Below, one piece after another: positions 8,980 through 18,342 of a stretch of 64,000 bases of DNA. Positions within the stretch are counted from its first letter, which is position 1. Each line of letters opens with the position of its first letter. The DNA lies in assembly GCA_015056865.1 (NCBI GenBank), contig SVFM01000001.1, positions 62,001 through 126,000 of the forward strand, given 5' to 3'. The notes beneath the pieces are model-generated. The model saw nothing but the letters and a program-made list of their open reading frames with translations. It was not told the DNA's origin and made no database searches. The position numbers and the translations under genes are program-made. The DNA is from Lachnospiraceae bacterium. GTDB taxonomy: Bacteria > Bacillota > Clostridia > Lachnospirales > Lachnospiraceae.

Positions 8980-10722
8980 ATGTTGAAGATCGTAAAGAAA
9001 ATTCAGGTGCTGCTTGACAAAAAACAAAAAAGGACTATGGTGTTTTTGATCATCCTGATGATCATTGGTGCAGTGTTGGAGACGGCCAGTTTGGGTGCTT
9101 TGATCCCGGTGATCCAAACGATCATGCAGGAAAATGCTATTGCCCAGAATGCTTTGTTGCGTGCGCTGTATAAAGGCTTGGGTTGTACATCGGAAAGTCA
9201 GCTGACAATTTATATTATGTTAGCGGTGATTGTGCTTTTTGCTGCGAAAAATCTGTATTTGTATTGGCAGCAAAAATGTATGCTGAAGTTTGTATATGGG
9301 AACCAGTTTGAAACTTCGGAAAGAGTGATGAAAAGTTATCTGCGGAAGAATTACGAATTTTACCTGAACGCTGATACGGCTGTGGTCCAGAGAAACATTA
9401 CTTCCGATGTCAATAATATGTATGGGCTGATACTGGCTCTTTTGACGCTGATTTCTGAGTGTATTGTATTTGTTTGTTTGGCGGTAGTGTGTTTTCTTTC
9501 CGATCCTGTGTTGACAGTTTTGATCGCCGGAGTGTTGGGTTTACTTCTTTTGGTGATCAAAAAGGTGTTGAAACCCATTTTGTACAAAGCGGGAAAGGAC
9601 AATCAGGACTACTATAGTGGTCTGTTCAAATGGATCTCCCAGACCGTACAGGGGATCAAGGAAGTAAAGATAGGCGGCAGAGAAAAATACTTTGTGGATG
9701 AATATGTGAAATGCGGACACGGTTATGTGAATGCAGTACAGAAGTATAGTTTGTACAACAATGTGCCCAAACTTTTGATTGAGGCAGTATGTATTGCCTG
9801 TCTGCTGGGATATGTGATATTTATGATCGCAGTTATGGGAGTAAGTCCCAAAGATATGGGAGCGTCTCTTGCGGCACTTGCGGCTGTAGCCATTCGACTT
9901 TTGCCTTGTGTGAACCGAATCAACAACCAGATCAATAATATCACATACTTTGAACCGTTCCTGATGGGGGTCAGTGATACCCTGCAGGATGATATTGATC
10001 AGAAAAATACGGATATGTCCTTTGCAGAGGGAGAGGCAGAGAAATTGTCTGTGCACAGGGAGATCAGTCTGGAGAATATTACCTATGCATATCCCGGTAC
10101 GGATAAGCTGATTTTTAACGATGCCGGCATGAAGATAAAGGTGGGAGAAGCAGTAGGTATCGTGGGAACTTCCGGTGCGGGGAAAACCACCATTGTAGAT
10201 ATTTTATTAGGCCTTTTGGAGGTGAAAGGCGGTAGGATCTGTGCAGATGGTGTGGATGTACGGGAGAATTATCGGGGATGGCTGAAAAATGTAGGCTACA
10301 TTCCCCAGATGATCTTTATGTTGGATGATACCATACGAAACAATGTGGCGTTTGGAGTGCCCAGTGATAAGATCAGCGAAGAGCGTGTCTGGGAAGTGCT
10401 GCATGAGGCACAATTAGATGAATTTGTCCGTTCTTTGCCAAATGGATTGGATACAGGAATCGGGGAGCGGGGTATCCGCCTGTCCGGTGGGCAGAGACAA
10501 AGGATCGGTATTGCCAGGGCGTTGTATGAGGATCCGGAGGTGTTGATCCTGGATGAAGCAACTTCAGCACTTGACGGAGATACGGAGGCGGCGATTATGG
10601 ATTCCATCAATCACCTGCATGGAAAAAAGACGCTGGTCATTATTGCCCATAGGCTCCAGACCATTGAAAAGTGTGACAGGATTTATCGTGTGGAAAATGG
10701 CAAAGCAATTCAGGAGAGATAG
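8980..10722 (+). CDS. ABC transporter, fused permease-ATPase (PglK/MsbA-like flippase)
   Basis: 580 residues: an N-terminal transmembrane domain of about six helices (1-330) and a C-terminal ATPase. Walker A is GTSGAGKT (about 397-404), the signature LSGGQRQR is near 502 and Walker B with switch is VLILDEATSALD near 520. The half-transporter form, working as a dimer, is that of PglK and MsbA, which flip lipid-linked oligosaccharides or lipids. In this cluster the likely cargo is an undecaprenyl-linked sugar or oligosaccharide needed by the GT-C proteins around it; a drug or lipid exporter is the alternative. A start at 8980 follows TTTAGGAG. Confidence 0.85.
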   Translation: MLKIVKKIQVLLDKKQKRTMVFLIILMIIGAVLETASLGALIPVIQTIMQENAIAQNALLRALYKGLGCTSESQLTIYIMLAVIVLFAAKNLYLYWQQKCMLKFVYGNQFETSERVMKSYLRKNYEFYLNADTAVVQRNITSDVNNMYGLILALLTLISECIVFVCLAVVCFLSDPVLTVLIAGVLGLLLLVIKKVLKPILYKAGKDNQDYYSGLFKWISQTVQGIKEVKIGGREKYFVDEYVKCGHGYVNAVQKYSLYNNVPKLLIEAVCIACLLGYVIFMIAVMGVSPKDMGASLAALAAVAIRLLPCVNRINNQINNITYFEPFLMGVSDTLQDDIDQKNTDMSFAEGEAEKLSVHREISLENITYAYPGTDKLIFNDAGMKIKVGEAVGIVGTSGAGKTTIVDILLGLLEVKGGRICADGVDVRENYRGWLKNVGYIPQMIFMLDDTIRNNVAFGVPSDKISEERVWEVLHEAQLDEFVRSLPNGLDTGIGERGIRLSGGQRQRIGIARALYEDPEVLILDEATSALDGDTEAAIMDSINHLHGKKTLVIIAHRLQTIEKCDRIYRVENGKAIQER

Positions 10723-10732
10723 TTGGAATGCC

Positions 10733-10761
10733 TTGCCTACATAGTTGTTATGAAGTATAAT
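10733..10761 (+). promoter_or_regulatory. Candidate sigma-A promoter for the SGNH gene
   Basis: TTGCCT (10733-10738), a 17-base spacer and TATAAT (10756-10761) lie just after the flippase gene and 36 bases before the SGNH start. This could add an internal promoter to the operon. Only sequence resemblance supports it. Confidence 0.5.
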
Positions 10762-10796
10762 TAACTTGTCGTACAATACAAAAAGGAGTATGTTTG

Positions 10797-11672
10797 GTGA
10801 AAAGGATTGGCACAGCCTGGATCAAAAAAAATGCATATTGGGCAGTTTCCCTGTGTCTGTTTTTGGCAATAGCCGGGTCCGTTGTATTGTATACAAACAA
10901 TAAAAAGCAGGAGTATCAAATGCTCTTTCTGGGAGACAGTATTATCGGAAAGGTTCGAAATGCTGCTAATTTTACGGACATGCTGGAAGAATCTCTGGGG
11001 ATTTCTATTTATAACGGCGCCCTGGGCGGCAGTATGATGGCCAGGCAGAAGGGGGCAGACCGGGCCGCGGATATGTCATCCAGTCTATCTATGGCAGGGC
11101 TGACTGAGGCTATGGTTGCAGAAGATTTCTCTGTCCAGATGGCGTGCGTGGGAGATTATGCGGCCAGGTATTTATCCAAGGATGTTTTTTTGGATACGAT
11201 CCGGGGGCTGTCGGGAGTGGATCTGGAGAAACTGGAGTATATTGTGATCGAACACGGAGTTAATGATTACGCGTCCGGGGTGCCTTTGGACAACCCTGAA
11301 GATCCCATGGATCCATACACTTTTGGAGGTGCTTTGCGCACCGCTCTTACTTTGCTGAGGGAAAAGTGTCCCCATGCCAGGATCATAATCTGTACTCCTA
11401 TTTATTGTTGGTTTCCTGATCTGGGACAGGATTGTGCACAGGCAGATTTTGGCCATGGTATTCTGGAAGATTATGTAAATTTGGAATTGCAGATCGCCCG
11501 GGAATATGATGTGGATGTGATTGACAATTATCACAATAGTGGGATTGGCGGCGAAGGATGCGATTTTGAGGAGTGGTCCGTTTATACCATAGATGGAATG
11601 CATTTGAATGAGTACGGTGAGGAGCTTTTGACGGATGCTCTGGCAGAGCAGATGAAAGGTTGGATAGAATGA
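10797..11672 (+). CDS. Extracytoplasmic SGNH-fold hydrolase/acyltransferase
   Basis: 291 residues from GTG 10797, with AGGAG at 10784-10788 well spaced; a TTG three bases earlier is less likely. A single hydrophobic segment (about 16-32) should anchor it outside the membrane. All SGNH blocks are present: GDSI with Ser48, the block II glycine region YNGALGGSMM, HGVNDY with Asn156, and DGMH with Asp266 and His269. The family includes esterases and acetyltransferases acting on glycans. It stands beside acyltransferase-3 genes (14.2 and 18.3 kb) that could supply acyl groups. It resembles the minus-strand protein at 22.6 kb, which has lost the Ser and Asn. Confidence 0.82.
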   Translation: MKRIGTAWIKKNAYWAVSLCLFLAIAGSVVLYTNNKKQEYQMLFLGDSIIGKVRNAANFTDMLEESLGISIYNGALGGSMMARQKGADRAADMSSSLSMAGLTEAMVAEDFSVQMACVGDYAARYLSKDVFLDTIRGLSGVDLEKLEYIVIEHGVNDYASGVPLDNPEDPMDPYTFGGALRTALTLLREKCPHARIIICTPIYCWFPDLGQDCAQADFGHGILEDYVNLELQIAREYDVDVIDNYHNSGIGGEGCDFEEWSVYTIDGMHLNEYGEELLTDALAEQMKGWIE

Positions 11673-13219
11673 GAACTGGGGATGTATGGATAAAGCTGAA
11701 AAAATTTATGGATACTCCGGCGAGAAACGCCTTTTTTGCTGCGGCTATTTTGGCGTTGTTGGCACATCTGCCCATTATGATGAGTGATATTCCTAATCAT
11801 GATGGACTGGCGAGTGTTTATTTTGATCAGAATATGGTGACCTCCGGCAGATGGTTTTTGACAGTTGCCTGCGGAATCTCTTCTTACTTTACCCTGCCTT
11901 GGCTGATCGGGCTGTTGGGAATATTTTACTTGAGTCTGGCTGCTGTGGTGCTGGTGAAATTTTTGGAACTGAAGCGGACAAGTACGGTGGTGCTGGTCAG
12001 TGGGCTTTTGGTGACGTTCCCTGCCATGGCATCCGTGTTTGCCTATGTGTTTACTTTGGACGGATATATGTTAGGACTGCTTCTGGCGGTGCTGGCTCCT
12101 TTTTGCGTAAAAGCTTATAAGAATGGGTTTGTGTTGGGCGGTGTGTGTCTGGCTTTCAGCCTGGGGATTTATCAGGCGTATCTGCCCTTTGCCATGCTGC
12201 TGAGTTTGTATGGAGTGGTTACGCGATTATTGGAGGAACGCAGTGTTAGGGAAAAAGTTTCAGGAATACTGAAATACATATATATGGGTGGTATCGGCGT
12301 TGGGCTGTATTACTTGTTGCTGCAGGTACTGCTTTTCATCCAGGGGAAGGAATTGGCTTCCTATCAGGGGATCAGTGGTATGGGAACAGTGGAAAAAACC
12401 GGGCTGATAGAAAGTTTAAAGATGATCTATTCGGATTTCGGGGCCTTTACCTTCCGGGGGAATGTGCTGTTTCAGAATCCCTTTTCACTGATCTCTTTGG
12501 TGGTGCTGGTGTTGTTGGCGGCTGTTGCGCTTTTGGGGCTGGTACGCTGCAGAAAATTGTGGAAAAGTCCTTGGTTTTACGTGGCGAGCGTGGTTATCTT
12601 AGCATTGGCGCCTCTTTGCACCAGTGTGATCCTGATCATCTCACCCGATGTGACCTATCATTTGCTGATGCGGCATCAGTGGGTGCTTTACTTGATCCTG
12701 GCGGCGGCTTTTGTGGAGAAGTATTGGACCAGAGAGGGGAAGGCTCTCTGGTCGGCCCAGTGGCTGTTGTTGTTTGCGCTGAGTACTTTGGTGCTTTGTT
12801 ATACAGTGACGGATCAGATCGCTTATTCTAATCTGGAGAAAAAATATGAAAAGACTTATGCACTTTGTGTGAGGCTGGCGGATCGGATGGAGCAGACGCC
12901 GGGGTACGAGAAGGATATGCCGGTGGCTATGATCGGAGTGGTGGGAGATGAGCAGTATCCGGAAACGGATGTGACAGGCCATGTGACCTCCAATATGATT
13001 GGCATGGGGGGCGACTATCTGCTGTATACCAGAACCAATTATCAGGCATTTTTCAAGCATTATCTGGGGATTACCATGGAGCTGGTGTCGGATGAGGAGA
13101 TGCTTAAAATATATGATTCACCCAAGTACAGGGAAATGGGAAGTTTCCCTGCGGCAGATTCGGTGCAGGTGGTGGACGGAGTGTTGTACGTGAAATTAGA
13201 GAACAGAGAGGTAGACTGA
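11669..13219 (+). CDS. GtrII-like membrane glucosyltransferase
   Basis: 516 residues from ATG 11669, which overlaps the previous stop (ATGA). It is polytopic, with the GtrII-type first loop 'IPNHDGLASVYFDQNMVTSGRWFL' near residues 38-60, where acidic residues are followed by the characteristic SGRW. GtrII-type enzymes add glucose from undecaprenyl-phosphate-glucose to a surface polysaccharide outside the membrane. A GtrB-like GT2 begins 1 base after its stop, giving the classical donor-maker plus transferase pair, though no GtrA flippase gene is seen. The ending 'VDGVLYVKLENREVD' is soluble. The exact sugar is inferred from family and unproven. Confidence 0.82.
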   Translation: MRTGDVWIKLKKFMDTPARNAFFAAAILALLAHLPIMMSDIPNHDGLASVYFDQNMVTSGRWFLTVACGISSYFTLPWLIGLLGIFYLSLAAVVLVKFLELKRTSTVVLVSGLLVTFPAMASVFAYVFTLDGYMLGLLLAVLAPFCVKAYKNGFVLGGVCLAFSLGIYQAYLPFAMLLSLYGVVTRLLEERSVREKVSGILKYIYMGGIGVGLYYLLLQVLLFIQGKELASYQGISGMGTVEKTGLIESLKMIYSDFGAFTFRGNVLFQNPFSLISLVVLVLLAAVALLGLVRCRKLWKSPWFYVASVVILALAPLCTSVILIISPDVTYHLLMRHQWVLYLILAAAFVEKYWTREGKALWSAQWLLLFALSTLVLCYTVTDQIAYSNLEKKYEKTYALCVRLADRMEQTPGYEKDMPVAMIGVVGDEQYPETDVTGHVTSNMIGMGGDYLLYTRTNYQAFFKHYLGITMELVSDEEMLKIYDSPKYREMGSFPAADSVQVVDGVLYVKLENREVD

Positions 13220-13220
13220 T

Positions 13221-14162
13221 ATGTTGTCGATTATTCTGCCCTCGTATAACGAGGTGAGCAACATTGGGAATACAGAGAAGGTGCTGCGGGAACTGTTGGA
13301 GAAAGAGCAGATCCCCTATGAGCTGATCTTTGTCAGTGATGGTTCCAAGGATGGAACCTATGAAGAAATTCTCAAGGCAGCAGCCCTGAATCCCTGTGTG
13401 AAAGGGGCTCAGTTTAGCCGTAATTTTGGCAAGGAAGCCGCTATTTTTGCAGGGTTGCAGTTAGCAGACGGAGATGCCTGTGTTGTGATGGACTGTGATC
13501 TGCAGCATCCGCCTCAGGTGATCCTGCAGATGTATGCATTATGGCAGCAGGGGTTTGAGGTGGTGGAAGGCATTAAATCCAGCCGGGGAAAAGAAAGTCT
13601 TGCCCATAAAATGTCCGCGGGATTGTTTTATAAGATTATGAGCAAGCTGATCCGCATTGACATGAATGCTTCCTCGGATTTTAAGTTGCTTGACAGAAAA
13701 GTGGTGGATGTGCTGTGCGGCCTGACGGAGCGCAACACTTTTTTCAGAGCTCTTTCTTTCTGGGCGGGTTTTCGGACTACCACAGTGGAATACGAAGTGC
13801 AGGAGAGAGTGTACGGAGAGAGTAAGTGGTCTTTGTGGAAATTAATGAAGTATGCCATCAGCAATGCTACCTCCTTCAGCACTCTTCCTATGCAGCTGGT
13901 AACAGTGATGGGTGTGCTGTCCATTTTGTTCAGCCTGATACTGGGGATTCAGACCCTGGTAAAATACATTGCGGGTACAGCGGTGGAAGGATTTACCACA
14001 GTGATCCTGCTGGTTCTGATCATCGGTGGATTTATGATGCTGAGTCTGGGAATCATCGGACATTACATCGCAAGGATTTATGAAGAAGTCAAAGGGCGGC
14101 CCAGGTACATCATCAGTCAGATGACGGATAATGTGCGGGGCAAGACGTGTGGACGGGCTTAA
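13221..14162 (+). CDS. GT2 polyprenyl-phosphate sugar transferase (GtrB-like)
   Basis: 313 residues with SIILPSYNEVSNI at the start, VSDGSKDGT in the nucleotide-binding region and the DxD motif MDCDLQHPP (Asp91, Asp93). Two C-terminal membrane segments lie at about 228-252 and 262-288. It starts one base after the GtrII gene and is expected to make the undecaprenyl-phosphate-sugar that GtrII uses. It is a paralogue of the protein at 612-1550, so the cluster has two lipid-sugar charging enzymes, which suggests two different decorations. Confidence 0.9.
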   Translation: MLSIILPSYNEVSNIGNTEKVLRELLEKEQIPYELIFVSDGSKDGTYEEILKAAALNPCVKGAQFSRNFGKEAAIFAGLQLADGDACVVMDCDLQHPPQVILQMYALWQQGFEVVEGIKSSRGKESLAHKMSAGLFYKIMSKLIRIDMNASSDFKLLDRKVVDVLCGLTERNTFFRALSFWAGFRTTTVEYEVQERVYGESKWSLWKLMKYAISNATSFSTLPMQLVTVMGVLSILFSLILGIQTLVKYIAGTAVEGFTTVILLVLIIGGFMMLSLGIIGHYIARIYEEVKGRPRYIISQMTDNVRGKTCGRA

Positions 14163-14178
14163 AAGCAGGAGAGTAGGT

Positions 14179-15336
14179 ATGGAAACAGGGCTGACAAAGA
14201 AAAAAAGCCGCATGGCCAATATGGAGCTGCTTCGCATCGTATCTATGATGTTGATCGTGGTGCTGCACTATCTGGGTAAGAGTGAACTTCTGCCTTCTCT
14301 GGCGGATAAATCTCTGGGCCTGATGGCTTATTATCCCTGGTTTTTTGAGGCCCTCGCCATTGTGGCAGTGAATGTTTATATGCTGATCACCGGGTTCTTT
14401 CTTGCAGATGCACCCTTTAAAGTGAGTCGGCTGATTCGGACGGTGTTGCAGGTGTGGTTTTATGCGGTGATCATCGGGGTGGTGGCCGGTGCTTTTGGAT
14501 TGTTCCCGGCCGAGGGGCTTTGCCTTCATTACCTGCTTTGCCTGGTCTTTCCGGTGTCCATGAATCATTACTGGTTCATGACGGCTTATGTATTTATGAT
14601 TGTTTTTACTCCTTTTGTTGCGGCGGGGGCCAGGGTGCTTGGCAAAAAGCAGCTGCAGATCGTGCTGGCCATATTGCTGATCGTGTTTTCTGTGGTAAAA
14701 TCTGTACTGCCTGTAAGGCTGGACAGTGATATGCTGGGATATGACAGTGTGTGGTATCTGTGTGTCTGCGTGCTGGCAGTATATATCCGGCTGTATGGGA
14801 TCCCGTTTTTGCACACGGTTAAGCGGGGACTGCTCTTGTGGGTGGGTGGTGCTGTTGCAATCTTTTTGGTAACCATGGGGCTGCGGATTGTGTATGTGAA
14901 GACGGATCAGCTGGGAACTGTGCTGAGTATGTGTTATCACTATAATCATATGCTTACGCTGCTGGCTTCTTTGGGGATCTTCAGTGCTTTTTATCGGATG
15001 AAACTATCAGGGGCAAGGGTGACCAAATGGATCCTGCGCGTATCTCCGTACACCCTGGGGGTGTATCTGTTGCATGAGCATCTGGCCCTGAGGTATGCAT
15101 GGCAGGACTGGCTGGGAGCAGGGCAGGCGGCCGGAAGTCCGCTGATGATCCTGTGGATCCTGCTGGCAGTCTGCGTGGTGTTCTTGGCGGGGATCTTGGT
15201 GGATGCGTTGCGCAGTCTGGTGTTTGCAGGTGCGCATAAGGTGTTGTCATTTCTGGCACCCTACAGAAAGCTGGTGGCAGTGGTTGATAACCTGGATGAG
15301 AAAATGCGGGAAAATAAGGAAAGGGATGAGGACTGA
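14179..15336 (+). CDS. Acyltransferase-3 family membrane protein (OafA-like)
   Basis: 385 residues from ATG 14179, supported by AGGAGAG at 14167-14173; an in-frame start at 14131 would overlap the previous gene. The opening 'RMANMELLRIVSMMLIVVLHY' is the acyltransferase-3 motif with its conserved histidine, followed by about ten membrane segments and a charged tail. These enzymes pass acetyl or other acyl groups from cytoplasmic CoA to external glycans. Its TGA overlaps the next ATG (TGATG). Together with the SGNH protein upstream it may form a second O-acylation route besides the MBOAT pair. Confidence 0.87.
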   Translation: METGLTKKKSRMANMELLRIVSMMLIVVLHYLGKSELLPSLADKSLGLMAYYPWFFEALAIVAVNVYMLITGFFLADAPFKVSRLIRTVLQVWFYAVIIGVVAGAFGLFPAEGLCLHYLLCLVFPVSMNHYWFMTAYVFMIVFTPFVAAGARVLGKKQLQIVLAILLIVFSVVKSVLPVRLDSDMLGYDSVWYLCVCVLAVYIRLYGIPFLHTVKRGLLLWVGGAVAIFLVTMGLRIVYVKTDQLGTVLSMCYHYNHMLTLLASLGIFSAFYRMKLSGARVTKWILRVSPYTLGVYLLHEHLALRYAWQDWLGAGQAAGSPLMILWILLAVCVVFLAGILVDALRSLVFAGAHKVLSFLAPYRKLVAVVDNLDEKMRENKERDED

Positions 15337-17168
15337 TGGCGGAGATGAAGAAACAGACTGTCGCTTGGGGCAATTGGTATGAGATCTGCTGTCGATATCT
15401 CTTTCCGGCCATTCTGTTCTTATATCCTTTGCGACATATTCACCTGGGGTTAGATCTGTGGGACACCGGGTATAATTACAGCAATTTTCAATATATGGGG
15501 ATGGAGCACATGGATCCCATGTGGTTGTTCTCTACTTATCTGGCAAATGCAGTGGGATTTCTGCTAAGTAAATTACCCTTTGCGGGAAGTTTGCTGGGAA
15601 TGAATTTTTATACGGGACTCATGGTAAGTGGGTTGGCTCTTCTGGGGTATTATTTTTGCAGCAAGGTATTGGAGATTCCCAGACCTATCGTGTTTTTGGG
15701 AGAGCTTGTGGCCATCAGTCTTTGCTGGTGCCCTACGGCGCTTTTATACAATTACCTCACTTACATTTTGTTTTTTGCAGGGACGGCGCTTTTGTATCTG
15801 GGGCTGGCCAGAGAGCAGAAAAAGTATCTGATCCTGGCCGGGGTGGCACTGGGTACCAATGTGTTTGTGCGGTTCTCCAATCTGCCGGAGGCGGCGCTGA
15901 TCCTGGCTGTCTGGGCCTACGGATGGATCTGTCGTAGCAAGGTGAAAAAAGTGCTGGCTCAGACCGGCTGGTGCATCGGAGGATACGCGGCAGTGGTTGG
16001 GGTGTGGCTGGGGTGGATCTCCCTGCGCTACGGTTTTGGGGAGTATGTGTCCGGGATCCTCAGGCTGTTTGGTATGACAGAAACCGCAACAGACTATAAG
16101 CCCACCTCTATGTTAACCGGTATGTTGCTTCCTTATCTGCAAAATCTGTATTGGGTGAAATGGCTTGTGGTTCTGGTGATAGCGGGAGTGTTTGGTTTCA
16201 TGGTGCTGCCGGGCAGGTTTACCAGGATGAAGAAAATCGGGTTTGCAGGACTTACCTTAAGTGCTGTGGGATGGCTGTATTACAGAGGTTTTTGCAGTCT
16301 GATCTTTTCGGATTATAACGCCATGCTGCGCCCGGGTATTCTATTTTTGATGCTTTGCCTGGTGGTGTGTGGCTTGTTGATACTTGGCCGCAAGACTGCC
16401 AAGGAGACGAAACTGGCGGCAGGTCTGGTGGTCCTGGTGATCCTTTTGACCAGCCTGGGCAGCAACAACGGGGTTTTCCCCAGTCTGAATAATTTGTTTA
16501 TTGCGGCACCCTTTACTCTTTGGCAGATTTATCTGTTCTGCCGTTCAAAAGCAGAGTATGGATTGCCGGGGCTTAAGAAGGTAAAACTGATATTTTATCC
16601 TGCCAAGGCTATGGCGGTGAGCTTTTTGCTGGTGTTTTTGTTCCAGAGTATTGGTTTTGGAACCGGTTTTGTGTTTGTGGAAGCTGCCGGGGCAAAAAAT
16701 ATAGATACAAAAGTAGAAAATAATGATATACTGGAAGGGATATGGATGAGCGCAGATCGGGCAGAGTGGATGACCCAGATCAGCGCCTATGTGTCGGAGC
16801 AGGGGCTTAAGGGCAAGGAAATGATACCTTACGGTGAACTGCCGGCACTGACCTATTATCTGCAGATGCCGCCGGCCTTTAATTCCTGGAGTGATCTGCG
16901 CTCCTATGGGGTGGAGGCCATGGAAGAGGATTTGGAAGAACTAAGGTCTGAGATCGCAGAAGGCAAGGAGAAGCCTGTGGTGATCGTGGAGAATACTTAT
17001 ATGGTATGGGAGAATAGTGGACGGGCCGGCCTGGTAGAAATGGGGTTACCGGAACACAAAGTAACCCAGGTGGAGACCGATGTTAAGTGGGAACTTTTGA
17101 AGAGTTTCATGGAAGAATATTCTTACCGACAGACCTTTGGTAATGAGAAATTTACAGTTTTTGAATAA
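15336..17168 (+). CDS. Multi-membrane GT-C-like protein, function unknown
   Basis: 610 residues, start overlapping the previous stop (TGATG). About twelve hydrophobic segments are followed by a soluble region of about 150 residues. The first external loop is HLGLDLWDTGYNYSNFQ with an acidic pair separated by aromatic residues, compatible with a GT-C active-site loop. No named family is recognised. It lies between an acyltransferase and a sugar aminotransferase and is probably part of the same external glycan-assembly machinery. Confidence 0.7.
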   Translation: MAEMKKQTVAWGNWYEICCRYLFPAILFLYPLRHIHLGLDLWDTGYNYSNFQYMGMEHMDPMWLFSTYLANAVGFLLSKLPFAGSLLGMNFYTGLMVSGLALLGYYFCSKVLEIPRPIVFLGELVAISLCWCPTALLYNYLTYILFFAGTALLYLGLAREQKKYLILAGVALGTNVFVRFSNLPEAALILAVWAYGWICRSKVKKVLAQTGWCIGGYAAVVGVWLGWISLRYGFGEYVSGILRLFGMTETATDYKPTSMLTGMLLPYLQNLYWVKWLVVLVIAGVFGFMVLPGRFTRMKKIGFAGLTLSAVGWLYYRGFCSLIFSDYNAMLRPGILFLMLCLVVCGLLILGRKTAKETKLAAGLVVLVILLTSLGSNNGVFPSLNNLFIAAPFTLWQIYLFCRSKAEYGLPGLKKVKLIFYPAKAMAVSFLLVFLFQSIGFGTGFVFVEAAGAKNIDTKVENNDILEGIWMSADRAEWMTQISAYVSEQGLKGKEMIPYGELPALTYYLQMPPAFNSWSDLRSYGVEAMEEDLEELRSEIAEGKEKPVVIVENTYMVWENSGRAGLVEMGLPEHKVTQVETDVKWELLKSFMEEYSYRQTFGNEKFTVFE

Positions 17169-17188
17169 ACTCAAACAGGAGAAAAAAG

Positions 17189-18316
17189 ATGATCAAATTC
17201 AATGAGCCGCCTTACACCGGTAAGGAACTAGACTATATCAAACGGGCCATAGAAGCACAGAAGATCTGTGGGGACGGCAAGTTTACCCAGATGTGCAATG
17301 GGTGGATCGAGAAGCAGACGGGGACGACCAAGTGCCTGTTGACCACATCCTGCACCCATGCTCTGGAGATGGCGGCCATATTGGCTGATATTAAGGAAGG
17401 CGATGAGGTGATCATGCCGGCGTACACTTTTGTGTCCACAGCAGATGCCTTTGTCATGCGCGGTGCAAAAATTGTGTTCGTGGACATCAGGCCGGATACC
17501 ATGAATATGGATGAAAAGCTGATCGAAGCGGCGATCACCGAAAAGACCAGAGCCATTGCGCCCGTACATTATGCGGGGGTAGCCTGTGAAATGGATACGA
17601 TCATGGAGATTGCTGCAAGACACCATCTGGTGGTGGTGGAGGATGCGGCCCAGGGCGTGATGGCTTCGTACAAGGGACGTGCCTTGGGAACCATCGGCGA
17701 TTTTGGTTGTTTTAGTTTTCATGAGACAAAGAATTACAGCATGGGAGAGGGCGGCGCCCTTTTGATCCGTGATGAGAAAAATGTAGAGAAGGCAGAGATC
17801 ATCCGGGAAAAGGGTACCAACAGAAGTAAATTCCACCGTGGGCAGATTGATAAATATACTTGGGTGGATCTGGGATCCTCCTATCTGCCCAGTGATATGA
17901 ATGCAGCGTATCTTTATGCCCAGCTGGAGATGGCGGAGGAGATAAATAGCGCACGTATGGCCTGTTGGGAACGCTACTACACCAACTTAAAACCGTTGGC
18001 GGAAAGCGGGAAGATCGAACTGCCTTATGTGCCGGAAGAATGTACCCACAATGCCCATATGTTCTACATCAAGGCCAAGGACGTGGAGGAACGTACGGCA
18101 TTTATTGAATATATGAAACAGCAGGGGATCATGTCTGTGTTCCACTACGTGCCTTTGCACACTGCACCTGCGGGAATGTGTTTCGGGCGTTTCCATGGAG
18201 AGGATCGCTATACCACCAAGGAGAGTGATCGTCTGACCAGATTGCCTATGTATTATGGGCTTACGGAGGAGACAGTGGACAGGATTTGTGATAAGGTGAA
18301 GGAGTTTTATAAATAA
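17189..18316 (+). CDS. wecE: dTDP-4-keto-6-deoxysugar aminotransferase (WecE/RffA type)
   Basis: 375 residues of the DegT/DnrJ/EryC1/StrS family, PLP-dependent. FNEPPYTGKELDYIKRAI at the start, TTSCTHALEMAA near residue 51, EDAAQ near 150 and the lysine in FHETKNYSMGEGGAL (Lys181) match the WecE subfamily closely. WecE makes dTDP-4-amino-4,6-dideoxygalactose (dTDP-Fuc4N) from the dTDP-4-keto-6-deoxyglucose produced by RfbB. rfbA and rfbB are present 10 kb downstream and supply the substrate. Product stereochemistry is by family resemblance; a related 4-amino sugar is possible. ACAGGAG lies before the ATG. Confidence 0.9.
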   Translation: MIKFNEPPYTGKELDYIKRAIEAQKICGDGKFTQMCNGWIEKQTGTTKCLLTTSCTHALEMAAILADIKEGDEVIMPAYTFVSTADAFVMRGAKIVFVDIRPDTMNMDEKLIEAAITEKTRAIAPVHYAGVACEMDTIMEIAARHHLVVVEDAAQGVMASYKGRALGTIGDFGCFSFHETKNYSMGEGGALLIRDEKNVEKAEIIREKGTNRSKFHRGQIDKYTWVDLGSSYLPSDMNAAYLYAQLEMAEEINSARMACWERYYTNLKPLAESGKIELPYVPEECTHNAHMFYIKAKDVEERTAFIEYMKQQGIMSVFHYVPLHTAPAGMCFGRFHGEDRYTTKESDRLTRLPMYYGLTEETVDRICDKVKEFYK

Positions 18317-18342
18317 TAAAGAGGGAAAAAGAGGCACAAAGC